A DNA stretch of 64,000 nucleotides from Salinispora mooreana (GTDB taxonomy: Bacteria > Actinomycetota > Actinomycetes > Mycobacteriales > Micromonosporaceae), in contig NZ_KB900614.1 in assembly GCF_000379065.1 (NCBI RefSeq), forward strand, positions 4,740,033 through 4,804,032, written 5' to 3'. The notes below the pieces were generated by a model. That model made no database searches. It saw nothing but the letters and a program-made list of their open reading frames with translations, and had not been told where the DNA came from. A program made the position numbers and the translations under genes. Below, piece after piece: positions 8,121-16,460 of the stretch (positions are counted from its first letter, which is position 1; each line of letters opens with the position of its first letter).

Positions 8121-8704
8121 GACGCTGCGCTGGGGCTCATGGACATGTCCGGCATGCTGTGCTCGGGGTTGTAGCTCTCCTCCGCGCCGGTGAACGGCTT
8201 CGCCACCGCCGTGAACGACTGGGTTCGCCCGTCGGCGAAGGTGAGGGTGAAGCTCAGCTCGTCGCCGGCCTGCACCGGCTGCTGCAGATCCAGCATCATG
8301 AGGTGGTCGCCACCGGGCTCGAGGACGTGGCTGCTCTTCGCCTTGATCACGATGCCGCCCTCCTTGGCCTGCATGACCATCTCCCCATCCTTCATGGCCA
8401 TCTCATGCAGCTCCATCGGCGACACCTCGGTGCTGACGCCGGTCAGGGTCACGTCGGCGTCGCTCTCGTTCACCAGGGTAGCGAACGCCGCGGTCATCCC
8501 CTGGTCGGCGGCCTTCACCCACGGGTCGTTGATCCCGACCACGCCGGCGGGGGCGTCCGCTGCCGCGGCGGCCGTCTCCGACGGGGCTGGGTTGGGCGCC
8601 GACGAGTCGTCGGACGAGCCACAGCCGGCCATGGCGGCGGTCAGCAGGGCGGCGGCGACCAGGGCGGCCGGGCGTAGGCGCCGACCGGTGATGTGACGTG
8701 GCAT
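8117..8704 (-). CDS. PCuAC-family periplasmic copper(I) chaperone lipoprotein
   Basis: A 195-residue lipoprotein with lipobox AMAGC (Cys28). The PCuAC domain spans roughly 55-175 and shows the H-x10-M-x22-H-x-M copper site: His100, Met111, His134 and Met136. The tail is Met/His-rich (PEHSMPDMSMS), which could also bind Cu. A GAGAGG ribosome site supports the ATG at 8704; longer in-frame extensions run into the anti-sigma gene and are rejected. It is probably the ECuC-like donor acting with the adjacent DyP and CopC proteins. Confidence 0.92.
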   Translation of the reverse strand: MPRHITGRRLRPAALVAAALLTAAMAGCGSSDDSSAPNPAPSETAAAAADAPAGVVGINDPWVKAADQGMTAAFATLVNESDADVTLTGVSTEVSPMELHEMAMKDGEMVMQAKEGGIVIKAKSSHVLEPGGDHLMMLDLQQPVQAGDELSFTLTFADGRTQSFTAVAKPFTGAEESYNPEHSMPDMSMSPSAAS

Positions 8705-8762
8705 GGAGACCTCTCTGAGTTCGGTGTTGACTGTTGGTCGGTTCGGCGGGGCGGGAAAGTTC

Positions 8763-8790
8763 CCGGTGATTCGGCTAGCAACATCACCGG
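8763..8790. promoter_or_regulatory. Inverted repeat in the spacer between anti-sigma and copper genes
   Basis: CCGGTGAT (8763-8770) and ATCACCGG (8783-8790) are perfect arms around 12 bases. Next to them lies the small palindrome GGGAAAGTTCCC (8753-8764); read on the minus strand this gives a GGGAAC element resembling an ECF -35. The 97-base spacer could hold a second promoter for the copper genes or an intercistronic terminator. Confidence 0.35.
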
Positions 8791-8801
8791 TGTCGGGACG
8801 C

Positions 8802-9572
8802 TCAGGCCGCAGCACTGTCCCGGTGGCACGCCGAACCCGGAAACGGCGGGGGCGCGAGCCGTAGACCCGGTGGGGGCGGCTCATCCTCGGCCGGGATGCG
8901 CCAGCGGGGCCGATCAGTGCGAAGGTCGGTGGGCGGGCCGCCCGGGTGTAGTCCCGGCCGGGACATGGCCACGACGATCGCGTAGCCAACGAAGAGGAAC
9001 CCGTGGCTGACCAGCCGGGCGGTCTCCACCCGGCCGGTCATCAGGTCGTTGACCGACAGGAGCACCAGGGTGCCGACGAAGGCGCTCAACATCGGCAGCA
9101 GCCCGGTCGGCGGGGTGCGGCGGGCGGCCACGAACAGGAACCCGGCGCCGACGGCGATGTTCCACGCCGCTGCCTCGTGCCACAGGTGGCCCGAGGCCAA
9201 TGGCCCGCCAGCGTGGATGTGCGGGCCCGCCGCCGCCCGACCGACCTGCGTCAGACCCAGCATGACCTGCAGCGCCCCCGTCAGCCCGAGCGCCGCGCGC
9301 AGGGCGATCACCAGCCGTTGTCGCCACGGCGGTCGCGCCGGGGTCGTCGCCGGAGTCGTCGCGGGGAGCGCGGCCAGGACCGCGTCGGTGAGGTCGGGGC
9401 CGATCACGCTGACCGACAGCCGGGCCCGACGGGTGATCGCCGCCGCCTGGTCGAACCACGTCCGGCACGCACCGCAACCGGCCAGGTGGGAGTCGGCTGC
9501 CGCCCGCTCAGCCGGGGTCTCCTCCCCGTCCAACTGCGCCGACAACACCTCGCGCCACTGCTCACACCCCAT
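8802..9572 (-). CDS. Zinc-finger anti-sigma factor, membrane-bound
   Basis: A 256-residue protein. The N-terminal cytosolic ZAS domain has Cys3 and the H-x3-C-x2-C motif (His29, Cys33, Cys36), which should bind zinc and grip the adjacent sigma factor. The C-terminal half contains several hydrophobic helices (about 90-230), including a His-rich outer loop GPHIHAGG and the segment GHLWHEAAAWN, then a Pro/Arg-rich tail. The ATG at 9572 follows the sigma stop by about 55 bases and no closer start exists in frame. The His-bearing loops could sense metal or redox state; that is inference. Confidence 0.83.
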   Translation of the reverse strand: MGCEQWREVLSAQLDGEETPAERAAADSHLAGCGACRTWFDQAAAITRRARLSVSVIGPDLTDAVLAALPATTPATTPARPPWRQRLVIALRAALGLTGALQVMLGLTQVGRAAAGPHIHAGGPLASGHLWHEAAAWNIAVGAGFLFVAARRTPPTGLLPMLSAFVGTLVLLSVNDLMTGRVETARLVSHGFLFVGYAIVVAMSRPGLHPGGPPTDLRTDRPRWRIPAEDEPPPPGLRLAPPPFPGSACHRDSAAA

Positions 9573-9627
9573 GTATCGGTAGTCGGACCGGTGCCGGCGC
9601 TGGTTCCCGCGCGGGACGGGAAGGTCG

Positions 9628-10188
9628 TCAGCCGGCTGCGGTGTGGCGGGCCGACCCGCCGGAGCGGGCCTGTAGCGCGACGACCAGATCTTCCCGAGCC
9701 CGGGACACCCGGGACCTGATCGTCCCGACCGGGCAGCCGCACACCTGTGCGGCCTCGGCGTAGGAGAGGCCGAGCACCTGGGTGACGACGAAGGCCTCCC
9801 GGCGGTCGGTCGGGAGCGCCGCGATGATCTGCTCCAGGGCGACCTGCCGGTCGAAGCCGCTCTCGTCGGCGTCGGCGACATCGTGGGAGTTGGTCATCGG
9901 GACCGTCCGCGGACGGGACGTGGCGGTCCGCACGTGGTCCACCGCGACCCGCCGGGCGATGCTGAACAACCAGGTACGCGCTGAGGAGCGGCCGGCGAAC
10001 GAGGGCAGCGACCGCAGCGCGCGCAGGTAGGTCTCCTGCGTCAGGTCATCCGCCTCGGCCGGGGAGATCAAGGCGGCCAGGAAGCGCCGAACCTGCTGCT
10101 GGGTCGCCCGGATGAAGGCGGCGGCGGCCGCCTGGTCACCGCGTCCCGCCTCGAGAGCCCACGAGGTGACATCGGTGTCGTCGGTCAC
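9628..10188 (-). CDS. ECF-family RNA polymerase sigma factor
   Basis: A 186-residue group 4 sigma factor. Region 2 is EADDLTQETYLRALRSLPSF with the RTWLFSIARRVAVDH 2.4 helix. Region 4 is LPTDRREAFVVTQVLGLSYA with the GCPVGTIRSRVSRAR helix-turn-helix. The GTG at 10188 is set by GGAGG eight bases upstream; the much longer upstream reading is antisense to the aminotransferase. It is followed by its anti-sigma factor and then the copper/DyP genes, so it probably drives those under an envelope or copper signal. Confidence 0.93.
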   Translation of the reverse strand: MTDDTDVTSWALEAGRGDQAAAAAFIRATQQQVRRFLAALISPAEADDLTQETYLRALRSLPSFAGRSSARTWLFSIARRVAVDHVRTATSRPRTVPMTNSHDVADADESGFDRQVALEQIIAALPTDRREAFVVTQVLGLSYAEAAQVCGCPVGTIRSRVSRAREDLVVALQARSGGSARHTAAG

Positions 10189-10223
10189 GGTGGGTACCTC
10201 CGGGTCGCCGTTCGGAGCGAACG

Positions 10224-10242
10224 ACGGGCACAAAATGCCCGT
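10224..10242. promoter_or_regulatory. Inverted repeat upstream of the ECF sigma gene
   Basis: ACGGGCA (10224-10230) and TGCCCGT (10236-10242) flank CAAAA. It lies about 40 bases upstream of the sigma GTG, where a regulator of sigma transcription could bind. It could equally be a small terminator for the aminotransferase transcript. Confidence 0.35.
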
Positions 10243-10334
10243 ACGAGACGGCTGAGCATCGTGCTGAACGGTAGCGTACGACATTCCCGGCGCGCCGGTC
10301 TCTCGCCGGTTCGGGGCCGCGCACCTGTTGTGGA

Positions 10335-11582
10335 TCACTTCTGGGCGGTGGTTCCCGCCTCCCGGGCAGCCCGACCCATGCGGGTGACGGCGTCGGTGAG
10401 GATGGCGGGGGAGGTGGCGAAGTTCAGCCGGACCCAGCCCGCTCCACCGGCCCCGAAGGCGTGCCCGGAGCTGAGCGCCACCCGCGCGCGTTCCAGGAAC
10501 AGCTGGGCTGGTCCGGCGCCGACCTCGCCGGATGCGCTGTCGGGTGGAGCACTGTGCGGGCCGAGGCGCCGGCAGTCCAGCCAGGCGAGGTAGGTGCCTT
10601 CGGGGCGGTGGTAGCCGACGGTGGGCAGGTGCTCGGCCAACAGTGACTCCAGTCGGGTGCGGTTGGCGTGTAGTCCGTCGAGGAGGTGGTCGAGCCACTC
10701 CCCGCCGGCCCGCAGGGCGGCCGTCTGCGCGACCACACCCAGGTGGCTTGGTCCGTGGCTGACCTCTTCCGGCATCCGGGCCAGATCGGCCGCGGCGCGC
10801 GTTCCCGCGATCGCGAGTGCCGCCTTCAGGCCGGCGAGGTTCCATGCCTTGGAGCCGGAGATCACCGCGAAAGCGTCCTGGCTGCCGGTGACGGTCAGGT
10901 ACGGGGTGACGTCTGCCCCGGGCAGCGCCAGCGGAGCGTGGATCTCGTCGGAGATCACCCGGACGCCGTGCCGGTTGGCCAGCTCGGCGACGGCCTCGAG
11001 CTCCGCGCGGCGGTGTACCACGCCGGTGGGGTTGTGCGGGTTGCACAGCAGGAAGGCCGGCCGCCTGCCGCGGGCACGGGCGCGCCGGAACGCCTCGTCC
11101 AGGGCGGCGAGATCGATCCGTAGGTCGGCCCCGAGCGGGGCCTCGACCACCTGCCGTCCGGCGTGCCGGGTGAACGCGTAGAAGGGCGGGTAGACGGGGG
11201 AACAGACGACCACGGCGTCGCCGGGATCGGTCACCAGCCGGAGCACCTCGACGATGCCCAGCATCACGTCGGGTACCACCGCGGTGCGGCCGGGGGAGAA
11301 GTCGGTCCACCCCCAACGTTCGGCGGCGAACTCGCCGAACGCCTCCGCGTACCCCGTTGGGTGGGCGTAGCCGGTGTCGCCGAGCGTGATGGCGCGCTGC
11401 AGCGCCTCGGCGACGGCGGGGGCGAGGGGGACATCCATCTCCGCCACCCAGAGTGGAAGCACGTCCGGGGCGTATCTGCCCCACTTCACGCTGGTACGTC
11501 GCCGGAGCTGGGCCAGCGTGAGTTGGGTGAGCGGGTTCGGTGCGGCGGTGGGGAGATCGGCGGAGGGCGTGGGGCGGGACAT
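10335..11582 (-). CDS. PLP-dependent MalY/PatB-type aminotransferase / C-S lyase
   Basis: A 415-residue fold-type I PLP enzyme. It has the class I/II features: LWVAEMDVPLAPAV near the N terminus (the WVAEMDF-type signature of cystathionine beta-lyase PatB/MalY), CNPHNPTGVV, ISDEIHAPL, and the PLP lysine in SGSKAWNLAGLK. Members cleave C-S bonds of cystathionine or related thioethers and some repress maltose genes. The exact substrate is unknown. The ATG at 11582 follows GGGTGGG. It is upstream of and co-directional with the sigma factor, but 146 bases separate them. Confidence 0.88.
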   Translation of the reverse strand: MSRPTPSADLPTAAPNPLTQLTLAQLRRRTSVKWGRYAPDVLPLWVAEMDVPLAPAVAEALQRAITLGDTGYAHPTGYAEAFGEFAAERWGWTDFSPGRTAVVPDVMLGIVEVLRLVTDPGDAVVVCSPVYPPFYAFTRHAGRQVVEAPLGADLRIDLAALDEAFRRARARGRRPAFLLCNPHNPTGVVHRRAELEAVAELANRHGVRVISDEIHAPLALPGADVTPYLTVTGSQDAFAVISGSKAWNLAGLKAALAIAGTRAAADLARMPEEVSHGPSHLGVVAQTAALRAGGEWLDHLLDGLHANRTRLESLLAEHLPTVGYHRPEGTYLAWLDCRRLGPHSAPPDSASGEVGAGPAQLFLERARVALSSGHAFGAGGAGWVRLNFATSPAILTDAVTRMGRAAREAGTTAQK

Positions 11583-11644
11583 CAGCCCACCCTAGGGCGT
11601 TCGGCGGCGGGTGGACTCCCGGCCCGGTATGCGCTTGCCTAACT

Positions 11645-11662
11645 ATTAAACGACTGTTTAAT
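11645..11662. promoter_or_regulatory. TetR-type operator palindrome upstream of the first ABC exporter
   Basis: ATTAAAC (11645-11651) and GTTTAAT (11656-11662) are perfect arms around GACT in an otherwise very GC-rich stretch. The form is typical of TetR operators. No TetR gene is adjacent, which is unusual for this exporter family. Confidence 0.55.
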
Positions 11663-11670
11663 CTAGCGGA

Positions 11671-11838
11671 GTGACAACGGTTGGCAGGGGTTTCGAGACG
11701 CCAGCCCTCGGGCGTATCACCCAAGGGCTGCACGTCAACCGCGTGATGCTCGACGACTATCTGATGTACGTCCCGGATCCGCCCGCGGCAGGCGAGGCAG
11801 AAGGTACTGCGCACCGGCTGTCACGTCCCCCGGCGTGA
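11671..11838 (+). CDS. Small unrecognised ORF, 55 codons
   Basis: Starts with GTG eight bases after the operator palindrome and ends at TGA 11836-11838. The product would be 55 residues with no transmembrane segment or motif that I recognise. GGAG overlaps the start too closely to be a good ribosome site. It occupies the place where a TetR regulator normally precedes this exporter family, so it may be a remnant or a leader, or not coding at all. The rest of the 367-base gap (11583-11949) shows only the operator. Confidence 0.3.
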   Translation: MTTVGRGFETPALGRITQGLHVNRVMLDDYLMYVPDPPAAGEAEGTAHRLSRPPA

Positions 11839-11949
11839 ATCTCTCCGCGGCGGCTCACCGACTCGTCGTGGGCTCCGCGTGACCGACGACATCGGACCAA
11901 CCCCGGGCTTCACCCCGCCCGGGTTTTCCCTCGAACGAGGTCTACGACC

Positions 11950-12858
11950 ATGACCATGGCAATCGACATTCAACACATCGACAAGCTCTTCGGCCGCACC
12001 AAGGCGCTGGACGGTCTCGACCTGCAGGTCGAGACCGGCACCGTGCACGGCTTCCTCGGCCCCAACGGTGCCGGCAAGTCCACCACCATCCGCATCCTGC
12101 TGGGGCTGCTCCGGGCCGACCGCGGTCGGGTCCGGCTGCTCGGTGGTGACCCGTGGGTCGACGCGGTGCGACTGCACCGCCGGCTCGCCTACGTCCCCGG
12201 CGACGTGGAGCTGTGGCCCAACCTGACCGGCGGCGAAGCGATCGACCTCTTCGCCCGCCTGCGCGGCGGGACCGACCCGGTTCGCCGCGACGAGCTGTGC
12301 CAACGCTTCGACCTCGATCCCCGCAAGAAGGGGCGGACCTACTCGAAGGGCAACCGGCAGAAGGTCGCCCTGATCGCGGCGCTGGCCAGCGACGTGGACC
12401 TGCTGCTGCTCGACGAGCCGACCGCCGGGCTGGACCCGCTGATGGAGGCGGTGTTTCAGGAGTGCATCCGGGAGGCCTGCGCGGCCGGCCGGACCGTTCT
12501 GCTCTCCAGCCACATCCTCGCCCAGGTCGAGGTGCTGGCCGACCAGATCTCGATCATCCGGCAGGGGCGGATCGTCGAGACCGGCTCCCTGACCGACCTG
12601 CGTCATCTGACCCGGACCTCCGTGGACGCGATTGTCGACAGCCCGGCCGCCTCGCTCGCCACCCTGGCCGGCGTACACGGGCTGCAGGACACCGACGGCC
12701 ACGTCCGCTTCGAGGTCGACGGGGAGCACCTCACCGTCGTCATCCGGCGGCTGGGCGACCTCGGCGTACGCGGGCTGACTGTCCGGCCACCGACCCTGGA
12801 ACAGCTGCTGCTGCGGCACTATGGCGATGAGCCGGCCCGCCACGGGGCGGTGGCGTGA
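11950..12858 (+). CDS. ABC exporter ATP-binding protein (first system)
   Basis: A 302-residue ATPase. Walker A is GPNGAGKSTT, the Q-loop region is LAYVPGDVELWPNLTGGEAI, the signature is unconventional (YSKGNRQKV), and Walker B is LLLLDEPTAGLDP with an LSSHIL switch His. A C-terminal 80-residue accessory domain follows. The YSKGNRQK signature and the VPGD Q-loop mark the family paired with COG3559-type exporters of polyketide-like antibiotics. Two ATGs (11950, 11956) are possible. It overlaps the permease start by one base. Confidence 0.9.
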   Translation: MTMAIDIQHIDKLFGRTKALDGLDLQVETGTVHGFLGPNGAGKSTTIRILLGLLRADRGRVRLLGGDPWVDAVRLHRRLAYVPGDVELWPNLTGGEAIDLFARLRGGTDPVRRDELCQRFDLDPRKKGRTYSKGNRQKVALIAALASDVDLLLLDEPTAGLDPLMEAVFQECIREACAAGRTVLLSSHILAQVEVLADQISIIRQGRIVETGSLTDLRHLTRTSVDAIVDSPAASLATLAGVHGLQDTDGHVRFEVDGEHLTVVIRRLGDLGVRGLTVRPPTLEQLLLRHYGDEPARHGAVA

Positions 12859-14516
12859 TGGCCACCGTGATGGTGAACCAGCCGGTGGTCGCGGCGCCCG
12901 GCCAGGGCGGCGGCACGGTCACCGGGACCGGCACCCTACTGCGGTTCATGCTGCGCCGCGACCGGATCCGTTTTCCGGCATGGACGGTCGGCCTGGCGCT
13001 GCTGATGGGATACTTCGCCACCGCGCTGGAGACCTTCGTCGAGAGCCCGGAGGACCTGGAGGGGCTGACCGCCTTCTCCGGCAGCCCGGCCGGCGCGCTC
13101 TTCGGCGGCCCGGGATTCGGCTTCGACGACCTGACCACCGAGCGCTTCCTCGCCGGGCAGTACGGCCTCTACGTGGCCATCGGCGCGGGCCTGATGGGGC
13201 TGTTGACCGTCGTGCGGCACACCCGCGCCGAGGAGCGCTCCGGCCGAGCCGAGCTGATCCGCGCCAACGTGGTCGGCCGGCACGCCCAGCTCACCGCCGC
13301 GCTGGTGCTTGTCACCACGATGGCCGCGGTCGTCGCCATCCTGATCGGTGGCCTGATGGCCAGCCGGGGATACGACCTCGGGGGGTCGTTGCTGTTCGGC
13401 GTCTCGGTCGGTGCGGTGGCGCTGGTATTCGCCGCAGTCGCGGCGGTCACCGTCCAGCTGTCGGAGTATCCGCGGGCCGCCTCCGGCACGGCCGGCGCCC
13501 TGCTCGGAGCGGCATTCGTGCTGCGCGGGTTGGGTGACATGGCGGCGGTGCAGGGCAGCGGCGCGTCCTGGCTGTCCTGGCTGTCACCGGTCGGCTGGTC
13601 CCAGCAGACCGCGCCGTACGTGCACGACCGCTGGTGGCCACTGGTGATCTCGCTGGCCTTCGCGGTGACCGCCGCGGCCGCCGGCTACGCGCTCTCGGCC
13701 CGGCGGGACTTCGGTGCCGGGCTCGTGCCGCCCCGCCCGGGGCCGGCCCGGGCGGCGGCCTGGCTGGACGGGCCGTTCGCGCTCGCGTTCCGGCTGCACC
13801 GGGCCAGCCTGATCGGGTGGAGTGTGGGACTGCTCGCCGCCGGCCTCGCCTACGGCTCGTTCACCCAGCCACTCCTCGACGGATTCACCGACGCGCCCGA
13901 GGACCTGGTCGCCGTCATGGGCGGTGCGGAGAACCTGCTGGACGGTTACCTCGGCACCATGGGTCTGACCATGGCCCTCGCCGTCGGGGTCTACGTGGTG
14001 CTCGCCATGCAGACCCTGCGCTCCGAAGAGAGCGAGGGGCGGGCCGAGTCGGTCCTCGCGACGGCCGTCAGCCGCTCGACCTGGATCGGTAGCCACCTCG
14101 TGGTGACGGCGGTCGGCGTACCGTGGCTGTTGCTGGTCGCCGGCGTCGGTATGGGCGTCGGGGCGGCGGTGAGCACCGGCGACGCCGGGTCCTTCACCGG
14201 CCTGCTGCTCGGCCACGTGGCGCACACTCCGGCGGTCTGGCTTCTCCTCGCCGTTGCCGCGCTGCTCTATGCGGTGGCGCCTCGGGTACTGCCGCTGATC
14301 TGGGTGCTGCTCGGCTATGGGCTGATCTTCGGGTACTTCGCCCCGATCCTCGATATTCCCGCCGGCGCCGGGTGGCTGTCACCCTTCGCGCACGTCGGCG
14401 AACATCCGTTGGAGGAGGTCAGAGTGGTCGCGGTTGTGGTACTGACCGTGCTTGCCGCGGTGACCGCCCAGGTCGCCTGCCTGGTGTTCCGGCGGGACGT
14501 GGTCGGTCGCACCTGA
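12858..14516 (+). CDS. ABC-2 exporter permease (first system)
   Basis: A 552-residue membrane protein with about 12 hydrophobic helices in two similar halves. Each half begins with an R-R/D-R-x-x-x-P/G-W motif (MLRRDRIRFPAWTVG; FRLHRASLIGWSVG) and contains a cytosolic VRHTRAEERSGRAELI or LRSEESEGRAESVLA loop that contacts the ATPase. The ATG at 12858 shares its A with the ATPase stop; a GTG at 12855 is also possible. It probably exports a hydrophobic compound. The substrate is unknown. Confidence 0.88.
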   Translation: MATVMVNQPVVAAPGQGGGTVTGTGTLLRFMLRRDRIRFPAWTVGLALLMGYFATALETFVESPEDLEGLTAFSGSPAGALFGGPGFGFDDLTTERFLAGQYGLYVAIGAGLMGLLTVVRHTRAEERSGRAELIRANVVGRHAQLTAALVLVTTMAAVVAILIGGLMASRGYDLGGSLLFGVSVGAVALVFAAVAAVTVQLSEYPRAASGTAGALLGAAFVLRGLGDMAAVQGSGASWLSWLSPVGWSQQTAPYVHDRWWPLVISLAFAVTAAAAGYALSARRDFGAGLVPPRPGPARAAAWLDGPFALAFRLHRASLIGWSVGLLAAGLAYGSFTQPLLDGFTDAPEDLVAVMGGAENLLDGYLGTMGLTMALAVGVYVVLAMQTLRSEESEGRAESVLATAVSRSTWIGSHLVVTAVGVPWLLLVAGVGMGVGAAVSTGDAGSFTGLLLGHVAHTPAVWLLLAVAALLYAVAPRVLPLIWVLLGYGLIFGYFAPILDIPAGAGWLSPFAHVGEHPLEEVRVVAVVVLTVLAAVTAQVACLVFRRDVVGRT

Positions 14517-14523
14517 CGGGTGG

Positions 14524-14557
14524 CCGGTGGGGCGGCGAGGGATCGTCGCCCCACCGG
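14524..14557 (+). terminator. Terminator after the first ABC exporter
   Basis: CCGGTGGGGCG (14524-14534) pairs perfectly with CGCCCCACCGG (14547-14557); the stem extends inward with one G-U pair to a GGGA loop. It starts seven bases after the permease stop and separates the exporter from the lipoprotein gene. Confidence 0.75.
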
Positions 14558-14590
14558 AACCTTGCGGCGCCCAGCCACGTCTGATCCGAC

Positions 14591-15472
14591 ATGACCAATA
14601 GTCGACTCCGCTGGACGGCGCCCGCCGTGTCGCTGCTCCTGCTCGTCACCGCCTGTGGCCCGCAGGGTGAGGTGGCCAACGCTGACGGTCCTGGCCAGCC
14701 GGAGGGGCCCCACCCCGCGGACGCGGTGGTGTTCCAGCTGACCTCCATCGGCGGGTTCGGGATGCCGTCAGCGCTGGCCAGCCGCACCCCGTCCATCAGC
14801 GTCTACGGAGACGGACGGGTGATCAGCGAGGGCCCCACGATCCTGATCTATCCCGGGCCCGCGCTGCCCAACCTCCAGGTCCACCCAATCGCCCCCGAGG
14901 ACGTGTCGACGCTGTTGGAGTCGGCGCGGGCCGCCGGCGTGGACGGCGCGGTGGACTTCGGCACCCCGGCGCTCGCCGACGCGCCGACAACCCGATTCAC
15001 GGTACGCGGCGCGAACGGCACCGAGCAGATCGACGTCCCGGCCCTCGCCGAGGCGGGCGACGACGCGCCCGGCCTCACCGCCGAGCAGCAGGCGGCCCGG
15101 ACGCGGCTGCGGGCGTTCGTCGCATCGCTCACCAGCGATTCGGGTCCACTGGCGCCGGCCAGGGGGGACAGCGCGAAGCCCTACGTGCCCACCGTGGTCG
15201 CGGGCGTCGCGGAACCGTTCACCGACCCCGAGGGCCTCGGCCAGCCCGAGGTGGCCTGGCCCGGGCCGACGTTGCCCGGCGAGCCCCTCGGTTCCAGCAC
15301 CGGGCCGGGCTGTGTGACCGTCAGCGGCGATGCGTTGCAGACGCTGCTCGCGGCGGCGGCGGAGACCACCGCAGCGGCGCCGTGGACCTCGGACGGCAAG
15401 AGTTGGACGGTGCGGCTGCGACCGTTGCTGCCGGATGAGACGAGCTGCGGGGACCTCGTGGCCAACGGCTGA
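14591..15472 (+). CDS. Putative lipoprotein, unknown function
   Basis: A 293-residue exported protein with a short signal peptide and lipobox LVTAC (Cys at about residue 22). The mature part is Gly/Pro/Ala-rich, with a beta-type segment around ISVYGDGRVI and two late cysteines (GPGCVTV and DETSCGDL) that could form a disulphide. It resembles uncharacterised actinobacterial lipoproteins that start with ...FQLTSIGGFG.... It sits alone between a terminator and the BASS transporter. I assign no function. Confidence 0.72.
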   Translation: MTNSRLRWTAPAVSLLLLVTACGPQGEVANADGPGQPEGPHPADAVVFQLTSIGGFGMPSALASRTPSISVYGDGRVISEGPTILIYPGPALPNLQVHPIAPEDVSTLLESARAAGVDGAVDFGTPALADAPTTRFTVRGANGTEQIDVPALAEAGDDAPGLTAEQQAARTRLRAFVASLTSDSGPLAPARGDSAKPYVPTVVAGVAEPFTDPEGLGQPEVAWPGPTLPGEPLGSSTGPGCVTVSGDALQTLLAAAAETTAAAPWTSDGKSWTVRLRPLLPDETSCGDLVANG

Positions 15473-15547
15473 CGCTGGCCCGGGCCGGGCAGCGCGAGCC
15501 GCCCGGGGGATTGCGGCGGCGAACACGAGGATTGATCATGTGCTGCC

Positions 15548-16438
15548 ATGGACTCGGCATTGACCCTGATCGGACTGCCCGTCGCGCTCGGCATCATCAT
15601 GCTCGGCCTGGGCCTCGGGCTGACCGTGGCGGATTTCCGCCGGGTGGCCCGCTACCCGAAAGCCGCCCTCATCGCCCTGGTGTGCCAGGTGCTGGTGCTG
15701 CCGGCACTCTGCTTCGGGCTGGTGCTCGCCTTCGACCTGGCTCCGGAGCTTGCCCTCGGGATGATGCTGCTGGCCGCATCTCCCGGGGGCACCACCGCCA
15801 ACCTCTACAGCCACCTGTTCGGCGGGCACGTCGCCCTCAACATCACCCTGACCGCCGTCAACTCGGTGCTGGCTGTGGTCACCCTGCCGATCGTGGTCAA
15901 CCTCTCGGCGGCATACTTCCTCGCCGACGGCGGGAGCCTGGGTCTGCAGTTCGACAAGGTGCTGCAGGTCTTCGCCATCGTGCTCATCCCGGTCGCGATC
16001 GGCATGCTGATCCGGGCCCGGGCGCCCCACGCCGCCGTACGCCTGGACCGGCCGGTCCGGGTCCTGTCGGTCGTGGTACTCGTCGCGGTGGTCGTCGGCG
16101 CGGTGCTGAACGAACGGGAGAACCTCGCTGACTACTTCGTCTCGGTCGGCCTGGTGGTGTTGGCGTTCAACGTGCTCAGCCTCGCGGTCGGATACGGGGT
16201 GCCCCGGCTGGCGGGGGTCGATCGGGGCGCTGCGACCGCGTCCGGATTCGAGATCGGCATCCACAACAGCACACTGGCAATCACCGTCGCGCTCAGCCCG
16301 GCGTTGCTCGACAACACCCGGATGGCCGTCCCCGGCGCGGTCTACGGCATCGTTATGTTCTTCACCGCCGCGGCCTTCGGCTTTCTGGTGACCCGCACCG
16401 GAGCCCGGCCGGACGAGCCGGTTGGCCAGAATCCGTAG
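15548..16438 (+). CDS. BASS-family (bile acid:Na+ symporter-like) transporter
   Basis: A 296-residue membrane protein with about nine or ten helices. Family hallmarks are LLAASPGGTTANLYSHLFGG in the first half and FEIGIHNSTLAITVAL in the second, the two crossover regions that bind Na+ and substrate. Prokaryotic BASS proteins carry organic acids such as pantoate or keto acids; the substrate here is undefined. It is followed by a TetR gene only 22 bases downstream. Confidence 0.88.
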   Translation: MDSALTLIGLPVALGIIMLGLGLGLTVADFRRVARYPKAALIALVCQVLVLPALCFGLVLAFDLAPELALGMMLLAASPGGTTANLYSHLFGGHVALNITLTAVNSVLAVVTLPIVVNLSAAYFLADGGSLGLQFDKVLQVFAIVLIPVAIGMLIRARAPHAAVRLDRPVRVLSVVVLVAVVVGAVLNERENLADYFVSVGLVVLAFNVLSLAVGYGVPRLAGVDRGAATASGFEIGIHNSTLAITVALSPALLDNTRMAVPGAVYGIVMFFTAAAFGFLVTRTGARPDEPVGQNP

Positions 16439-16460
16439 CGGGGGATGGTAGACATTCGGC

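Noticed and set aside
10189..11814. Long upstream continuation of the ECF sigma frame
   Set aside because: It lies on the same strand as the aminotransferase but in another frame, with Arg/Pro/Gly-rich translation. GGAGG and GTG at 10188 mark the real start.
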